This document shows positions 11,246-23,316 of a stretch of DNA of 64,000 nt, piece by piece. The notes below the pieces were generated by a model that saw nothing but the letters and a program-made list of their open reading frames with translations, had not been told where the DNA came from and ran no database searches. Both the position numbers and the translations under genes were made by a program. Numbering within the stretch: the first letter of the stretch is position 1; every line of letters starts with the position of its first letter. The stretch is from Orychophragmus violaceus (Eukaryota; Streptophyta; Magnoliopsida; Brassicales; Brassicaceae), in NCBI GenBank assembly GCA_030180135.1, contig CM058233.1:25019615-25083614 (forward strand), read 5' to 3'.

Positions 11246-13330
11246 CTACCGTAGCCTCATATAAAACCCACTGTTCTGGCTTTTTCTATCGACATAAACT
11301 GTGTGCAACCGTTGCCCGTTCACTATATATCCTGTATATGTCAATCCACTACTGCGTGGACCATATGCCAACAACTTTAAAGTGTCTCCATGTCCATTTG
11401 AGTCAAGAGGTAGATACAATACTTGCAACCACATTTCTTTACGACCTTGAAGACCGTCCTTTGATTTCCCACAATGCATTAATGTAGATACAATACTTGA
11501 AACCACATTTCTTTCCACATGCATTACATCTAAGTTATGTCTTACCGGGAGTTCCTCCCAATAAGGTAGTTTGAAGAATATTAATCATTTTTTCCATCGT
11601 GATAACTCCTCCTCATCTAATATGTATTCTTCCTCTTCCTCCTCATCTGATTCACTGGAAACATCTTCACTGTCCGAGTCTAACACATTACATTATGTCT
11701 TCTTTCTCTTACTTCCAGGCTGCTTAAAGTTAACAAAGTCATTTCTGAAACCTCTTAGATTTTTTGAAATTTCCTGACCAGTTAATATTTTTCCCCTTCT
11801 CTTATGTTCAACTTTTCCATCAAACCATGACTTCTTTCCCCTATAACTATGTGCTGGAGGCAGACCCTTTCTGTGACCCATATACACATGTTTTCGACTG
11901 AACTTCAGCCACATACTTTCTGTATTTTTGCCACATAAAGGACAGTCCATATTACCCTTGACTTTACAGCTTGCAAGATTTCCATACACAGGGAAATCAC
12001 TGATCGTATAGAGCAGCATTGCCTTAAGAGTAAAAGTAGATTTACTAAAAGCATCATAGGTTAACTCTCCAACATTCCATAAATGGTGCAGATCCTCTAT
12101 GAGTGGTTCTAAGTAGACATCAACACTGTTACCATGCTGCTGTGGACCAGGGATCAAAAAGGTAAGCATGATGTTCTCCTTCTTCATGCATAAGTCTGGT
12201 GGCAAGTTGTAGTTTACTAACAAAACAGGCCAACAACTATACCTTGTATTCTTCATGTTGAATGGATTAAAACCATATGTTGAAAGTACTAGCCTCATGT
12301 TCCTTTCTTCAGCTGCGAATGAAGGGTATTTTTCGTTCATCTGGTCCCATGTGACTGCATCAACGGGGTGACACAGTTTTCCATCACTGCTCTTATTATT
12401 AAAATGCCACCTCAAATCCTTATCCATTTCCTCATTTCTAAACATTCTCTTCAACCTTGGGATTATCGGAAAGTATCGTAATACTTTTTGTGGGACACCT
12501 TTTTCACTTCACCAATATGAACGTCAGTCTTCCATCTAGAGGCCTTACATTTTGGACAGTTATCGAGCTTCTTGTACTTCTTTCTGAATAGGCAGCAGTC
12601 ATTGACACAGGCGTGAATCTTCTGGTAACCCATATCAAAGGATTTCAAAAACTTTTTAACATCATTGAGTGATGTGTGTAACACATTATCCTCTGGTAGC
12701 ATATCAGGCAATGTCTCTATAAGTTCATTGAAGATCTTCTCAAACCAGATATTCTGTGTCTTAACCTGAACAGTGAGACGATTGCTGATAGCTTGCTATG
12801 GTTTACAAGTTGATATAGAGGTGTTTCAGCATCTGCGAGCTTTGCAAGAAACTTATCCTCTTTCTTGTCCTCACCATCTGCAATCTCACCCAATGCAACT
12901 TGCCTATCAAAATCTTCATCCATAAAATCAGCAGCTAGATAAAGCTCATATATCAATTCATTCCATTGGCTTGATTTGCTTGCACCTCCAACCACATAAT
13001 TCAATTCTCCATGATGAAACCAATATGTTCACCTCTTATAATCCCCATCCATTCCCCTAGTAACTAAATGGTCGACTACAACACTGCCTGAGTGACGATC
13101 AATATTACGAAAGTCTATGCAAGGACATATAATCATGTCGATGTCTCCCATAGCAGCAGCAATAGACCGAACGAAATTGGTAGCCCCTCTCTCATAAGCA
13201 GGATCAGCTCTTCATTGCAGAAGTAAAAGGAAAAAAAAAACAGCTAGTAAAGTGCTGAACTCCTACTGAAAACTAACCTATTTAAATTGAATCCTCACCT
13301 GCATAGATGAACCCATGTCTTGTCCACCAT
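11246..13330 (-). pseudogene. tnp2-like CACTA transposase, broken (Transposase_21 family)
   Basis: Exon 1 (13330-13299) reads MVDKTWVHLC, the usual TNP2 opening, and ends at a GTGAGG donor. Exon 2 from about 13210 holds the transposase-associated N-terminal region (PCIDFRNIDRHS, VDHLVTRGMD). Then come KIHACVNDCCLFRKKY and NCPKCKASRWK near 12600, and a long open stretch 12454-11693 with CWPVLLVNYNLPPDLCMKK, FLIPGPQQHGNSVDVYL, CPLCGKNTESMWLKFSRKH and YMGHRKGLPP, all hallmark TNP2 blocks. HNLDVMHVERNV follows at about 11550-11510, then sequence jumps to a C-terminal VNGQRLHTVY/QNSGF piece (11350-11260), so much of the catalytic second half is deleted. Several stops and frameshifts confirm a pseudogene. 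Confidence 0.8.
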
Positions 13331-14450
13331 TTTAAGTTCTAACCTTAATTAAACCTTTAGTACCATATTAATCATAACAAAGGTAAATAAAGAATCATCC
13401 AAACAACAAAAATCACACATTTTCATGCCCAATCACAAGTAACTAAATATTAAATAACAACCCAGAATAAACAATCTCAAAATAGAATATGATACACGAC
13501 CTTTGTAATATGTTTATCATGTAGCAGCATGTTAACAACCAAGCAAATTTATTGCAAACAACAAATAAAAACACACATTGTATAATGTATTAGTCACAAT
13601 TTCAAAGTTAAGATAGTACTAACTTGTCATGTGGTAAGAGCCAAAGATAAGCTTCAAATTTCCATTATCGCACACACCAACACTTGACAAACAGAAATAC
13701 ATGAATTAATTTGATGTTATATTCAAAAAAAATCAAGACTATGATTACAACTTAATGTATTTTGAGAACTAATAGATGAGTACAACAAATGTCTCACACG
13801 GTTCATACATAAAATTGATCTATAACAGCTGGATGAGTTTCGAACAAAACAAGACATGCATAGAATAGTTTCATCACAAGGTTCAGACAACAACTGAATC
13901 TATTAAAACTATTTTAACAAACAAAGCTATTTTGTTCATCCCATTTTCTAGCCATATAACACAGTACAACAAATGTCTCACACGGTTCATACATAAAATT
14001 GATCTATAACCATAAGAAAATATGTTCAATCCATTTTCCCATCTACATATGACATCACAACATAACCAGTAACGAGTACAGTTGGATGAGTTTCGAAAAA
14101 GAAGACATGCATTGAAAAGTTTCATCACAAGGTTCAGACAACAAGTGAAACTATTAAAATTATCTTAACAATCAAAGCTACTCTGTTCATCCCATTTTCC
14201 AGCCATTTACGACAGTACAACCAAACCAAAAACGAGAACAATAGAAGCTTTGCAGACCATGAATCTAAGACTAAATGAGAGTAGAGCCCAAAAAAGAACA
14301 TTCAGAGTAAAATTGTAGATTCGTGGCTCTATAAATACATAGTCAAATCGAAATAACTTTGAAATATCGACAAGCAAACAATGAACAATTAAAATTGAGG
14401 CTTCATACATTCAAAATGGGACACAGATGATGTTAATATGCAGGATATCT
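13331..14450. repeat. CACTA 5' leader with a direct repeat of about 180 bp
   Basis: The segment ACAACAAATGTCTCACACGG...GATCTATAAC occurs at 13783-13826 and 13965-14008. Each is followed or preceded by a GATGAGTTTCGAA...AAGACATGCAT...GTTTCATCACAAGG...CATCCCATTTTC block (about 13831-13953 and 14088-14205). No coding potential. It lies upstream of the tnp2 start, where CACTA elements often carry leader or subterminal repeats. Confidence 0.6.
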
Positions 14451-15984
14451 CAAATAATGAAGTGAGATTACAGAAAATAAATAGGAAACCAGCTGGGTAA
14501 GAATGACATGTCTCCGATATAAAAAAAAAATAATTGTCCGGTTCGGTTATAGTCCGGTTTAGTTTTCCGAAAATATCGGATAGTTCAAGTAGTTCAGATA
14601 AACATCAGGTATTTCCGATACAAATATTCTGATTATTTCGGATAATTAGGTTTTTCTTGATAATTTTTTGGTTAATTTCAATTTTTAATTTAAAATATAT
14701 TTTATATAATGTAACTTACATAATAATCGGTAATTAATTTTCAACTTTTAATTTTTAAAATTCTTAGGTATTTAAATAGCAATATTGAAAATTTTAGCTA
14801 TTTTTTAGAAAAAGATTGATAAAAAAGAAACCAAACATCTATTACACTTCAAATGGTGTGGTTGACTATTCATACCGGTTGCCAAAAAATTTCAAAATAT
14901 GAACCGCCCGTGTTTAGTAATATTATTTGAATAATTGAAAACACTGTCATTAGTTTATATTAAATGGTGACATTATACATAAACGCATTGGATGTGACTA
15001 TAGACCGTCTTTCTCATTCAACGCCTAAGATTATCTGAAAATGGTGCGTTCAGAAATTTTCATTAGTTTAAAATCATGTCCAATGTATTCTTTTATTTTT
15101 ATTTATAAAATAGAAAAATTCTATAATAAAATGAATTTTATTTCAATGTATTCCTCTATATTTTTCTTTAAAAAAGTATTCTCTTTGCTTTTTTATTTTA
15201 CTTATAACATTTTTTATTTATAAAAATGTAATTTAGTCCATTTATTTTATTTTTAATTTTTATAAAATTATTATATTATTTAAATTGTATAAGTATTATA
15301 TAAAATTATATTACATTTTATAAAAATATAAAACATATTTATTTTTTGCTTAAGCATTAACTTTAATGTATTGTTTCTAAGTGTGAACATTCACGTATCG
15401 GATTGAGTTTGGATCATGTATTTCGAATTTCGAGTATGTAAGATATGGACAAAATAGTATCAAAGAGCTAATATTATATTTCAGATCGGATTCAAATCGA
15501 TACCAAATTGGATCAGGTACTTAAAAAAAAATCCAAAATTTTTCGGTACCGAATCAGATTTGGTGCAGATTCTATATTTTTATCTGAAAGTAACCATATA
15601 AATTTGGATATATTCGAAGCCGTCGGATTTCAGATATTATCTGATCCGATCCGATACCGAAATAAATCTTTTCTTGATTGGTACTGGTTTAAATTTTTGA
15701 ATCCACACAAATTGCGTAACCCTAATTTTCACAAATGACTAAAAGATGTTTTTTCGAACAAAATATATTTTAATTTTTAGCATTTATTTAAATATATAAT
15801 AATATTATTTATAATATGTTACCTTTATATTGTTAATTATAAAAATTATTAATATTTAATTGTTTTAGTCTTAAATAAAAATATTTAAAAATTATAGGAT
15901 TGATTTGTAAATTAAAAGTTCAATTTTATTATAGAGAAAAATTAAAATTATAGAGACGGAGAAGTTTTTAGTCTAAATTAGGAG
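14451..15984. other. AT-rich intergenic or decayed repeat sequence
   Basis: No credible gene. Around 14540-14640 and 15390-15680 there are stretches rich in CGGATCGGAT/CGGTTCGGTT-type words, as seen in decayed crucifer repeats. The rest is low-complexity A/T. I cannot name a family. Confidence 0.4.
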
Positions 15985-17833
15985 AGCTTTACACTATGGG
16001 GCACCTTCCTATAGATTGATTACACAGTAAAGCACTTGTGTCACTGTACACATTTTGGAAGCCCATATTACCTAATTTACCCTTTAAATATGTGTGTTTT
16101 GGTTAAGAATGTGTAAAAATTCAAGTTAAAAATGGGGAAAATTTGTTTTTTCTTTCTTTCTTGCACTCATGTTTTTTTTTCTTTTTAAAATATATTTTTA
16201 ATTTATTTATTTCTCACCCCTTTCATCTTTCTTCAAGTTTATAGGTTTTATAAGATATGAAAATTAAATAATTTTTGTACTATTAATTATAATTTCTTTT
16301 TCTCTATATTATGGGATCCATTTTAATATATTTTAATACAATTTAAATCAAATCTTGTAGACGTTGAAAAGTTAAGGTTTGAATGATATACTAAACATAT
16401 GTCCACATACAAATGTACAGATATACACATCGATATGGACAAGTAAAAACAAACATATATAGATTGAATGTAAATATGTGAATATGAACTGTGGAAATAT
16501 GGTATATGTTAAACATTCCATCGTGGGTTAACGTGAGCATGAAAAACCATACATATATACAACGAAAGAATGTCCATATACAAAATTACAAAGAAAATAG
16601 TGGAAAATAGTACATGTGAAATAACATTGTAATCGATTTTTTTATATCTTTGACATAATTTAGTTTTGTGGATATCATTTGGTGGACATAGAAACAACTA
16701 TAAATAGTAGATAGTGTCTAGTGGATATCATATTAACGACATTAACTAAGAGGGTGAGTTAATGGTTTGTGGATGTTATTAGCTTAATCTTAGTGGATGT
16801 ACACAATACTATGGACATCTTTTTTTTCAGCAGTACTATGGACATCTTTAAATTAATAAAGTATTTGAATGTAAAATCATAAAGTAACTTAGTGGGTGTA
16901 AATAATATACATGGACATCCATAAAACATGAATACAAGTTTCGACATTGTGTCCATACAAAATTATATCCATCGGAAAATAAGAGAACTAATACTATGAG
17001 CAAAATAATATATGTACGAAGTTATGATCAAATTATATACTTTCTATTAAAACGGTGTGGACATCATTTGTGTACACATAAACGTTGTCAACAAACTTTA
17101 TTACACGTCCACCAAAGAGACAGCACAAGAAAATCCTCAACGCTTCTAACCTCGATGCACATAATGGACAGTGTATGCTCTTCCTGCCTGAGAAAATAAT
17201 ACCGAGATACGTTCTTATTCTGTAAACAAACTGTAATAATACATGTACATAAATCATAATAAACCATGTCCACATACCTTAATAACACATGTACATAAAT
17301 CATAATAAGCCATGTCCACTAACTAGGACATTACTAATTCGTCAACCAAACAAAATATAAACTTTTAGAGAAAATTAAACTAGTGCTATAAATGATGGAC
17401 ATACTTGGCGTGTATTGACTCCGATTTTATTAAGAAAGCCGTGAAAATCTTTGTAGACAAGCACTCTCCAAAAGACACTAAGCAGTCTCTGGTTGAACTT
17501 TATGCACCTACAAACAACGCTAATGACACATAACTTACATATAAATAAAAACCCATAGTCTGCTACCTTCACAAAAATCAATCACATAATGTTTTCTCCA
17601 AAGATAAAATAACACTGACCAGTTTTGTTGATTCTCAACTCGGTCTATCCAAAGATAGCAAGAGTTTTAGAATTTTTCTCAAGAGATTCTAAAAAAGGTT
17701 TAAGAACACAGAGAGATTATGGAAATTAGGGTTTCGCTTTAGGTTTCCGAGATGGAATAAAGCGACAAAAGATGCTTAAATCGCCGGAGAGAGATTAGGT
17801 CAAATCGGTCTGCTAATATCTCTCTGGCAAAAT
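15985..17833. mobile_element. Possible non-TIR MULE (VANDAL-like) remnant with clustered TGGACA motifs
   Basis: The block starts near GCTTTACACTATGGGGCACC (15988) and runs to the left end of the next retroelement. Between 16400 and 17400, TGGACA or its complement occurs about 13 times by eye, often as ATGGACATC or GTCCACATAC. A 46-bp unit is duplicated at 17235-17280 and 17281-about 17323. At 17400-17820 the minus strand looks like a gene's 5' leader (CT-rich, TTAGGTTTCCG, then an exon-like piece with a GTAAGT...TAG intron), but no recognisable protein follows. Clustered short motifs without TIRs are typical of VANDAL elements; the assignment is speculative. Confidence 0.3.
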
Positions 17834-18167
17834 TGTATTATGAAAAGCGTAAGTTTATTGAATGACGAGATCCCTTTTTATAGGGTTACAAAGTCGGTTT
17901 AACAGAATAAAGGAAATATAGAAGATAATCGCCATATTTCCAGTTATCTCGGCTCCAAATATTCTGGGATATTTTTCTTATTTCGGCGCCTTTGCGCCGC
18001 GTTATTCTCTCTGTCACATCCTTCGTAACCCTAAATGTGTTGCAGTTTGGACCGGGCCGGGTTTAACTTGGCTTTACCGGCTTGGAACTCAAACTTACTT
18101 TCCATATTGGGCCGACCTAAATTCATGAATGGGCCTTTTAGAGAAAGTGCTAATCTTGACTCCAACA
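17834..18167 (-). repeat. 3' LTR of Tat element F with adjoining polypurine tract
   Basis: 334 bp, TG...CA ends on the minus strand (TGTTGGAGTCAAG at 18167; ...CATAATACA at 17834). The internal side is CTGGGGGGCTTAT (minus strand of 18180-18168), a good plus-strand priming site. Its mate LTR is not in the window, so age cannot be estimated. Confidence 0.75.
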
Positions 18168-18472
18168 ATAAGCCCCCCAGTGCGGCGATTCGAATTTATT
18201 CAAGTCGGCGGTACGAAGAATCTACCTGGTTTAAGAAGTAAATTTGGTGGGCCCAGATTTTCCATCGTGATGAGCCTTCTAGGCCCATATTAACGGCTCA
18301 TTTTTAGCTTGTCTCAGACCGGGGTAAATCAAATTGATTTGGTTTGGTCAAAGTCAATTCAATTTGATCCCGACAGAACCGTATTGATTTTCGGTCGAAC
18401 CGGCTGATAGGTGCGAGAAACGAAGCGTGATTTAGGTAATCATGACTTCTCAAACACGACGCCTCCCTTCCT

Positions 18473-18480
18473 CTATATAT
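18473..18480 (+). promoter_or_regulatory. TATA box for the antisense ORF of element F
   Basis: CTATATAT lies about 180 bp before the ATG at 18662, with pyrimidine-rich leader sequence between (18530-18560). Element J has the same design (TATA-like at 5154-5163, ATG at 5323), so the antisense gene appears to carry its own promoter rather than using the LTR. Confidence 0.5.
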
Positions 18481-18661
18481 TCTTAGTTCAATTTCTCATG
18501 TCTTCATTTATACTCTGGTGAAGACAGCTAAGGTAACTTCTGCTCTCTGCCGGTTTTTATTTTCCGATTTGTTCTCCGCCGTTGCTCAACCATAGTCTCT
18601 TAGGATTTTTAGATCAAACGTCGATATTCGTCCTTTGTTCCTGCCCCGTTCTTCGTTTATC

Positions 18662-21389
18662 ATGTCTTTGATCCGTTGCTCGGAAGGTAAGAATAAAGAA
18701 GTTGTTACTGTCTCGTCAAGTTGTCACGGCGATTCGTCTGGTTCATCCTCTCAAGCACTTCTTCCGACTTGAGAGACCATCCTGGTTATTACGCGGTCGA
18801 GGAGCTTAGACGTCGTCGCGAGCTATCTCGGCAAACTGACGCCGCAGAAAGCTCTGGTCGGGAAGGCTTTGTAATTCCTCAGCTCTGATATTCGGATCCT
18901 GAGAAGTCTGATGAAGACGTTGACATTGAAGGAAATGATTCCGACATCGATGGCAGCGACGCACCGCCTGTTGGATTGTCGGCTGCTCCTAAAGAGGGAT
19001 ACGATAATGTTTTTCAGACTCGCTCCACCGTGAAGTCGGTGACTTCAACGCTCCAAGAATGTGGAGCCGATCCAGGGATAAAATTTCTCATTCCCGGCCC
19101 GCTTGACCGTCCTTGGAATCCTCCAGCCGGCTATATGACTCTATATGAGTCCTACTTTATCAATACTGATACCGCGGGTTCTCGCCTTTGGTTGCCGCTT
19201 CCTGATCTGCTCGTCTCTTATTTCCATCGTCGCGAAATCGCCGCTTCTCAGCTCTCGGCAGTCTTGGTTCGCCACATGGTAGGTCTCATTGTGTTAGGAG
19301 CCGAGGCCGACATCACGGTAACCGTTGGGATCTTTGAGGAGATGACTTCAATCAACCGTATGAACACCAGTCCTGGGTCTTTTGCGGTTAAACTAAAGAA
19401 AGACCACAACGTAGTTACGGATGTGCCAAATAAGATTTGCGTCTGGCAGCGATTTTACTTCTATGCCGAGTTAACTCTTTTGGTTGTTCCCGAGGAGCAT
19501 CGAGAGCTCGTCAGAATGACTTGGAATACGAATTTTGGTAGATATCGTTCTAAGTTTGCTGTTTATCAACGCGGATGATTTACTTAATTTTTCTTTTGTT
19601 CTTTGCAGTGCATCACCCGCTCCTCAAGCCATACCCGGACAATTTCTTTCCAATTGTCGAAACCATCCAAGCTCTAGGTCTTCGCAAGTGGTCGGACTTA
19701 ACTCGGGAGCGCATTAATCGATCTCTTTAGCGAATCTCTAAGGGTATGTCTCGTTTCTCGGCTTGTTATTGACATTTTGGTTTTGAATCCTAATTCCTTC
19801 CTTTGGTTTCACAGTTAAGTGGGACACCACAAAAAGGTTACTCCAGACCAGTTAGTGAAATCAAAGATGGGAAAAGTGAAGAGGATTGAATCGGTCGATT
19901 ACTCGCAGAAGATCTCGTCCAAACCTTCACGCTCTGTTGAGCCGATGAAAAAGAAAGAGGCGACTCTATTGCCTCAAGGTGATGGCGGACCGTCAATCAC
20001 TGCTAGCGAGAAGTCGGCTTCTCCTCAGGCTGTCGCGACTGCAAAGCCAAATACGGCCGCTCCCGCTGAAAAGGTTCCATCCCGGACTCAGCCTAGAAAG
20101 AGAGCGGTTGAAGAGATATCATATCGGGAGAACCCGGCTAAGAAGATGGCCTTGGAAAGTGAGTCTTCCAAAGAAACTCCCACCAAGAAAGCAGATGCTG
20201 ACAAGTCTGGGAAGGCTAAAGCTCTTAATCCGTGGAAGCGGTTTTATGAAGAGATGGGAGAGGTCTCTGATGCTAAGTCTGGTGGCATGAATCCTTTTAC
20301 ATCTCGCAAGGAGATCATCTTAGTTCGTCCTCGCGGTTCACTGAAAGAGGGAGAAACTCGGCCCTCGATCCACAACTTTGCCTACCAATATGAGAGTGAA
20401 GTACCTCTCATTGATAATCCTCGGGCATGCTTCGACATGCTTACTTGTGTTCAGGGAAACGAGTCGGACTGGCCAGTTTTGCAAGAGCTTCCTCATTCCG
20501 ACGCTATTCTCAAGCTGAAACAGGCCGAAGCGACGGTAAGCTTTCCTCGGCTTCTCTTACACGTTCCCTTTGATTTATCACTTATTTAAAACCTTCGTTT
20601 TGCAGATGATCGCGGCGTCGAATCGCGTGGCCCTTGAGAGTGCCTGGGATTCTCAGAAAATGGTTGACGCGGTGAAGAAAAGGGACAATCTTCTTGTCAA
20701 GGCGAAGAAAGAGAAGGAGTCGTTGGAGGCGAGTAACCTTGTTCTCGCAAATAAGCTCCGTGAGGCGGAGGAAAAGGCGCGCTTAGCGGAAGAAAAAGCG
20801 AAGACTGATCTTCTTGAGTTTCAATCAGAGAAGAAGAGTTAGCAGAAATTCTGTGCCGACTTGGTTCAGAAAGAAAGGAATTGCTTAAAGGCCGCAGTTA
20901 GGGCGAAAGTGCAGACCTCACTTCCAGCGTTTTGTCAAAGATCAAGAGGAAGCCACCAAGTTACAAGTTGAACAAGGTCAAATTTCTGGCCTTAGGAAAT
21001 GCTTGCTCAAGCTTAGCGAGGAAGGTGTGCCGATTCCTAAGTCGGTCCTGGATCAACTCGCGGTCGATGAAGTCGAGATCAATGCCAAGGTCGACAACCT
21101 GGATGTCGTCACCAAGGAGGAACTGACTTTCGTTCTCTCGCCAATTCGTCACCCCCTCCTGAACCTTTACCGTGATTCTCCACCCCGTGTTCCGAGGGAT
21201 ATCGATGAATTCGGGACTAATCGAGGAGTGATTCCGGAGGTGATTCCTACTGAATTGGTTCGGGCGGTCAGTTCGGAAATCACGGCTCCAGATGGTGTGT
21301 CAACAGTAATGCAGGATGCGAATGCTAAGGTTAGTGAAGCTGAGACGGTGAAGGAGCCGGAGAAATCATCAGCGAGCGGGGCCGAGTAA
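18662..21389 (+). pseudogene. Spliced antisense ORF of Tat element F (gypsy-type ORF, PF04195-like), broken
   Basis: Four exon-like blocks: 18662-19537, 19609-19743, about 19815-20535 and 20606-21389, separated by short introns with GTAGAT/GTATGT/GTAAGC donors and TTTGCAG/TTTCACAG/TTTTGCAG acceptors. Block 1 carries LIPGPLDRPWNPPAGYMTLYE, the serve-as-core region of the family, and ICVWQRFYFYAELTL; block 2 reads HHPLLKPYPDNFFP. Block 3 is lysine-rich with basic clusters. Block 4 is strongly charged and coiled-coil-like (KAKKEKESLEASN, LREAEEKARLAEEKAK). Lesions: a frameshift near 18768, stops at 18886 and in block 2 (near 19730), a TAG at 20840 and a frameshift near 20930. A poly(A)-like AATAAAG lies at 21480. 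Function of the family is unknown. Confidence 0.6.
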
Positions 21390-21869
21390 CTTCTGTATTA
21401 ATTTTATGTCGGCTCTTATGTAATCTCTTTTCTGTTTTTGCTTTTGTAAAAACTGGTTCTCTGCTCGAGGGAGGTATTTAATAAAGAGTATAATCGGTCG
21501 TAATCATTTTTAATCCGTTTCAATCGAATCAAATTGAATAGCGATTAGAACGTTTTATCGTAGGATGGTTATTCCGTCCCGCTAGTCTTTAGAATTTTCG
21601 AGACTTATGAGTGCTCGGCTTGTGTCCAAAGGCCAGGCGAATGTGCGAGGCTTAAGTGCTCGGCTTATTTGTTATCGCCCACCACAGAGGACGTACGGGT
21701 ACAAACCCGGTTTTTCAGTGCGAGACGGATCTCGGCTTTTCCATACCACGATGTGCACCTCGCGTGCAAGGAAGACCACACTCCTGGCCAGGGAGAGTGA
21801 TGCTAATGGCGCGAGTCTTATTGGATGCTCGGCTTAAATTCGAGGCGTGTTGCTCGACTTTTGCGGACT
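21390..21869. other. Spacer between antisense ORF and minisatellite in element F
   Basis: Contains the 3' UTR of the antisense ORF and, from about 21600, G/C-richer sequence with scattered GCTCGGCTT words that foreshadow the tandem repeat that follows. No coding potential on either strand that I can support. Confidence 0.5.
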
Positions 21870-22275
21870 AAGGAGCTCGGCTTATCGCGAGTTTTGAACT
21901 CGGCTTTGATTTGCGAGTGAGAACTCGGCTTTAATTTGCGAGTGAGAACTCGGCTTTAGATGCGAGTGAGAACTCGGCTTTGATTGCGAGTGAGAAATCG
22001 GCATTAATTTGCGAGTGAGAACTCGGCTTTAGATGCGAGTGAGAACTCGGATTTGATTGCGAGTGAGAAATCGGCTTTAATTTGCGAGTGAGAACTCGGC
22101 TTTTAATTTGTGAGTGAGAACTCGGCTTTTAATTTTCAAGTGAGAACTTGGCTTTAGATGCGAGTGAGAACTCGGCTTTGATTGCGAGTGAGAGCTTGGC
22201 TTTGGTTGCGAGTTAGGACTCGGCTTTGGTTGAGAGTTAGGACTCGGCTTTGGTTGCGAGACATGATGCTCGGCT
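21870..22275. repeat. Minisatellite, 24-25 bp unit, about 15 copies
   Basis: Unit GCGAGTGAGAACTCGGCTTT plus a variable 3-6 nt tail. Tail variants cycle (AATTT, AGAT, GATT), making a higher-order unit of about 73 bp that repeats twice near 21930-22080, including a shared AAATCGG variant. It lies between pol and the antisense ORF. Hypervariable tandem repeats at this position are known in Tat/Ogre-type gypsy elements and can seed satellite DNA. Confidence 0.85.
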
Positions 22276-22425
22276 TGACTTGGCATAAGCTGTAAAATAA
22301 AGTTTTTTATTAGATTTGTGACTGTGCCGATGAAGGCTGCCTACGTATCTTCCAGAGAAGAATCAAGTCACTCGTAGTTCATAGATAGGATTTGTTTTTT
22401 GGCGCACCGTGATAGGCTAGCCGTT

Positions 22426-23316
22426 TTAGAAGTATTCCTTCAGGCTTGCTGAATTTGGGCTTGCTGAATTCCATGAGCGCGGCAAAGCTTTGCCCTTCAT
22501 TGATTCGAGCTCGTAAACGCCGGGCTTGACGACTTTCGTTATTTTGTAGGGTCCTTCCCACTTTGCACCGAGTTTGCCTACTCTCCATTCTTTGGTGTTC
22601 TCATAGACCTTGCAAAGAACATAGTCGCCAACTTGAAAGTGTCGTTCTTTGACCTTCTGGTTATAGTACCGAGTTGCGAGCTGCTGGTAGTTTTGGATGC
22701 GGAGTAGATCTCGATTTTGTTCTTCCTCTATTGTATCGAGGGCTTGAATCAACATCTTCTCGTTGATCTCGTTATGTTGCGGCATAAGAGATCGGCGGAG
22801 AGTATAGATGTTCGCCTCCGCCGGGACCATTGCTTCCACGCCGAAGGCTAAGAAAAACGGAGTGGCCCTAGTTGCGCGGCGAGGGGTTGTTCTATGCGAC
22901 CAAAGGACTCCGTCCAATTCATCAGCCCAAACTCCTTTCTTGCTTTGAAGACGATTTTTTATGCTGGCAATGATAGTCTTGTTTGTAGCTTCAGCTTGTC
23001 CGTTTCCCTGAGGGTATCTTGGTGTCGACTTGCTGAGCCGTATGTCCCACTTTTTACAGAACCCTTCGAACAGGTTTGATGTGAATTGCGATCCGTTGTC
23101 CGTGACGATTTCATAGGGCAATCCATATCGGCATATAATGTGTTTCTAGACAAAGTTTTGAACTTGGACGTCATGGATTGCTACATATGCTTTGGCTTCG
23201 ACCCACTTTGTGAAGTAGTCGGTCATGATCAGCAAGAAGCGCCTTTGATTGGATAGTGGCAATGGTCCAACGATGTCCATTGCCCATCTCATGAATGGAT
23301 AAGCCGTAGTTGATGT
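22426..23316 (-). pseudogene. Integrase C-terminal portion of Tat element F
   Basis: Minus strand. A first piece reads YPFMRWAMDIVGPLP and TDYFTKWVEAKAY (first catalytic Asp region). After a stop near 23148 the frame continues with YEIVTDNGSQFTS (second Asp) and YPQGNGQAEATNKTI (catalytic Glu), then the typical gypsy C-terminal VGDYVLCKV and GKLGAKWEGPYKI blocks to a stop at 22426. The family is unmistakably Ty3/gypsy, and the motifs fit the Tat/Athila branch. The RT and RNase H that should precede it are missing because element A begins at 23323. One nonsense codon makes even the fragment non-functional. Confidence 0.85.

Larger units (their letters stand above)
5771..14450 (-). mobile_element. 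Decayed CACTA (En/Spm-type) DNA transposon, minus orientation; distal end not found
   Basis: The left terminus begins CACTACAACAT at 5771, directly after a TTT that could be half of the expected 3-bp target duplication. Inside are, in minus orientation, a tnp2-like transposase (13330-11246) and a second gene with Transposase_24- and TNP1-like domains (10910-about 6712), the normal two-gene content of CACTA elements. Subterminal repeats lie at 5780-6310. I could not find a matching ...TTGTAGTG terminus on the right, so the end at about 14450 is an estimate based on where leader repeats stop. Both genes are broken and the element also carries a foreign LTR (7211-about 8640). Confidence 0.75.

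Noticed and set aside
13883..14410. Minus-strand frames of 67-81 codons upstream of tnp2
   Set aside because: They fall within duplicated leader repeats, and the copies do not keep the frame.
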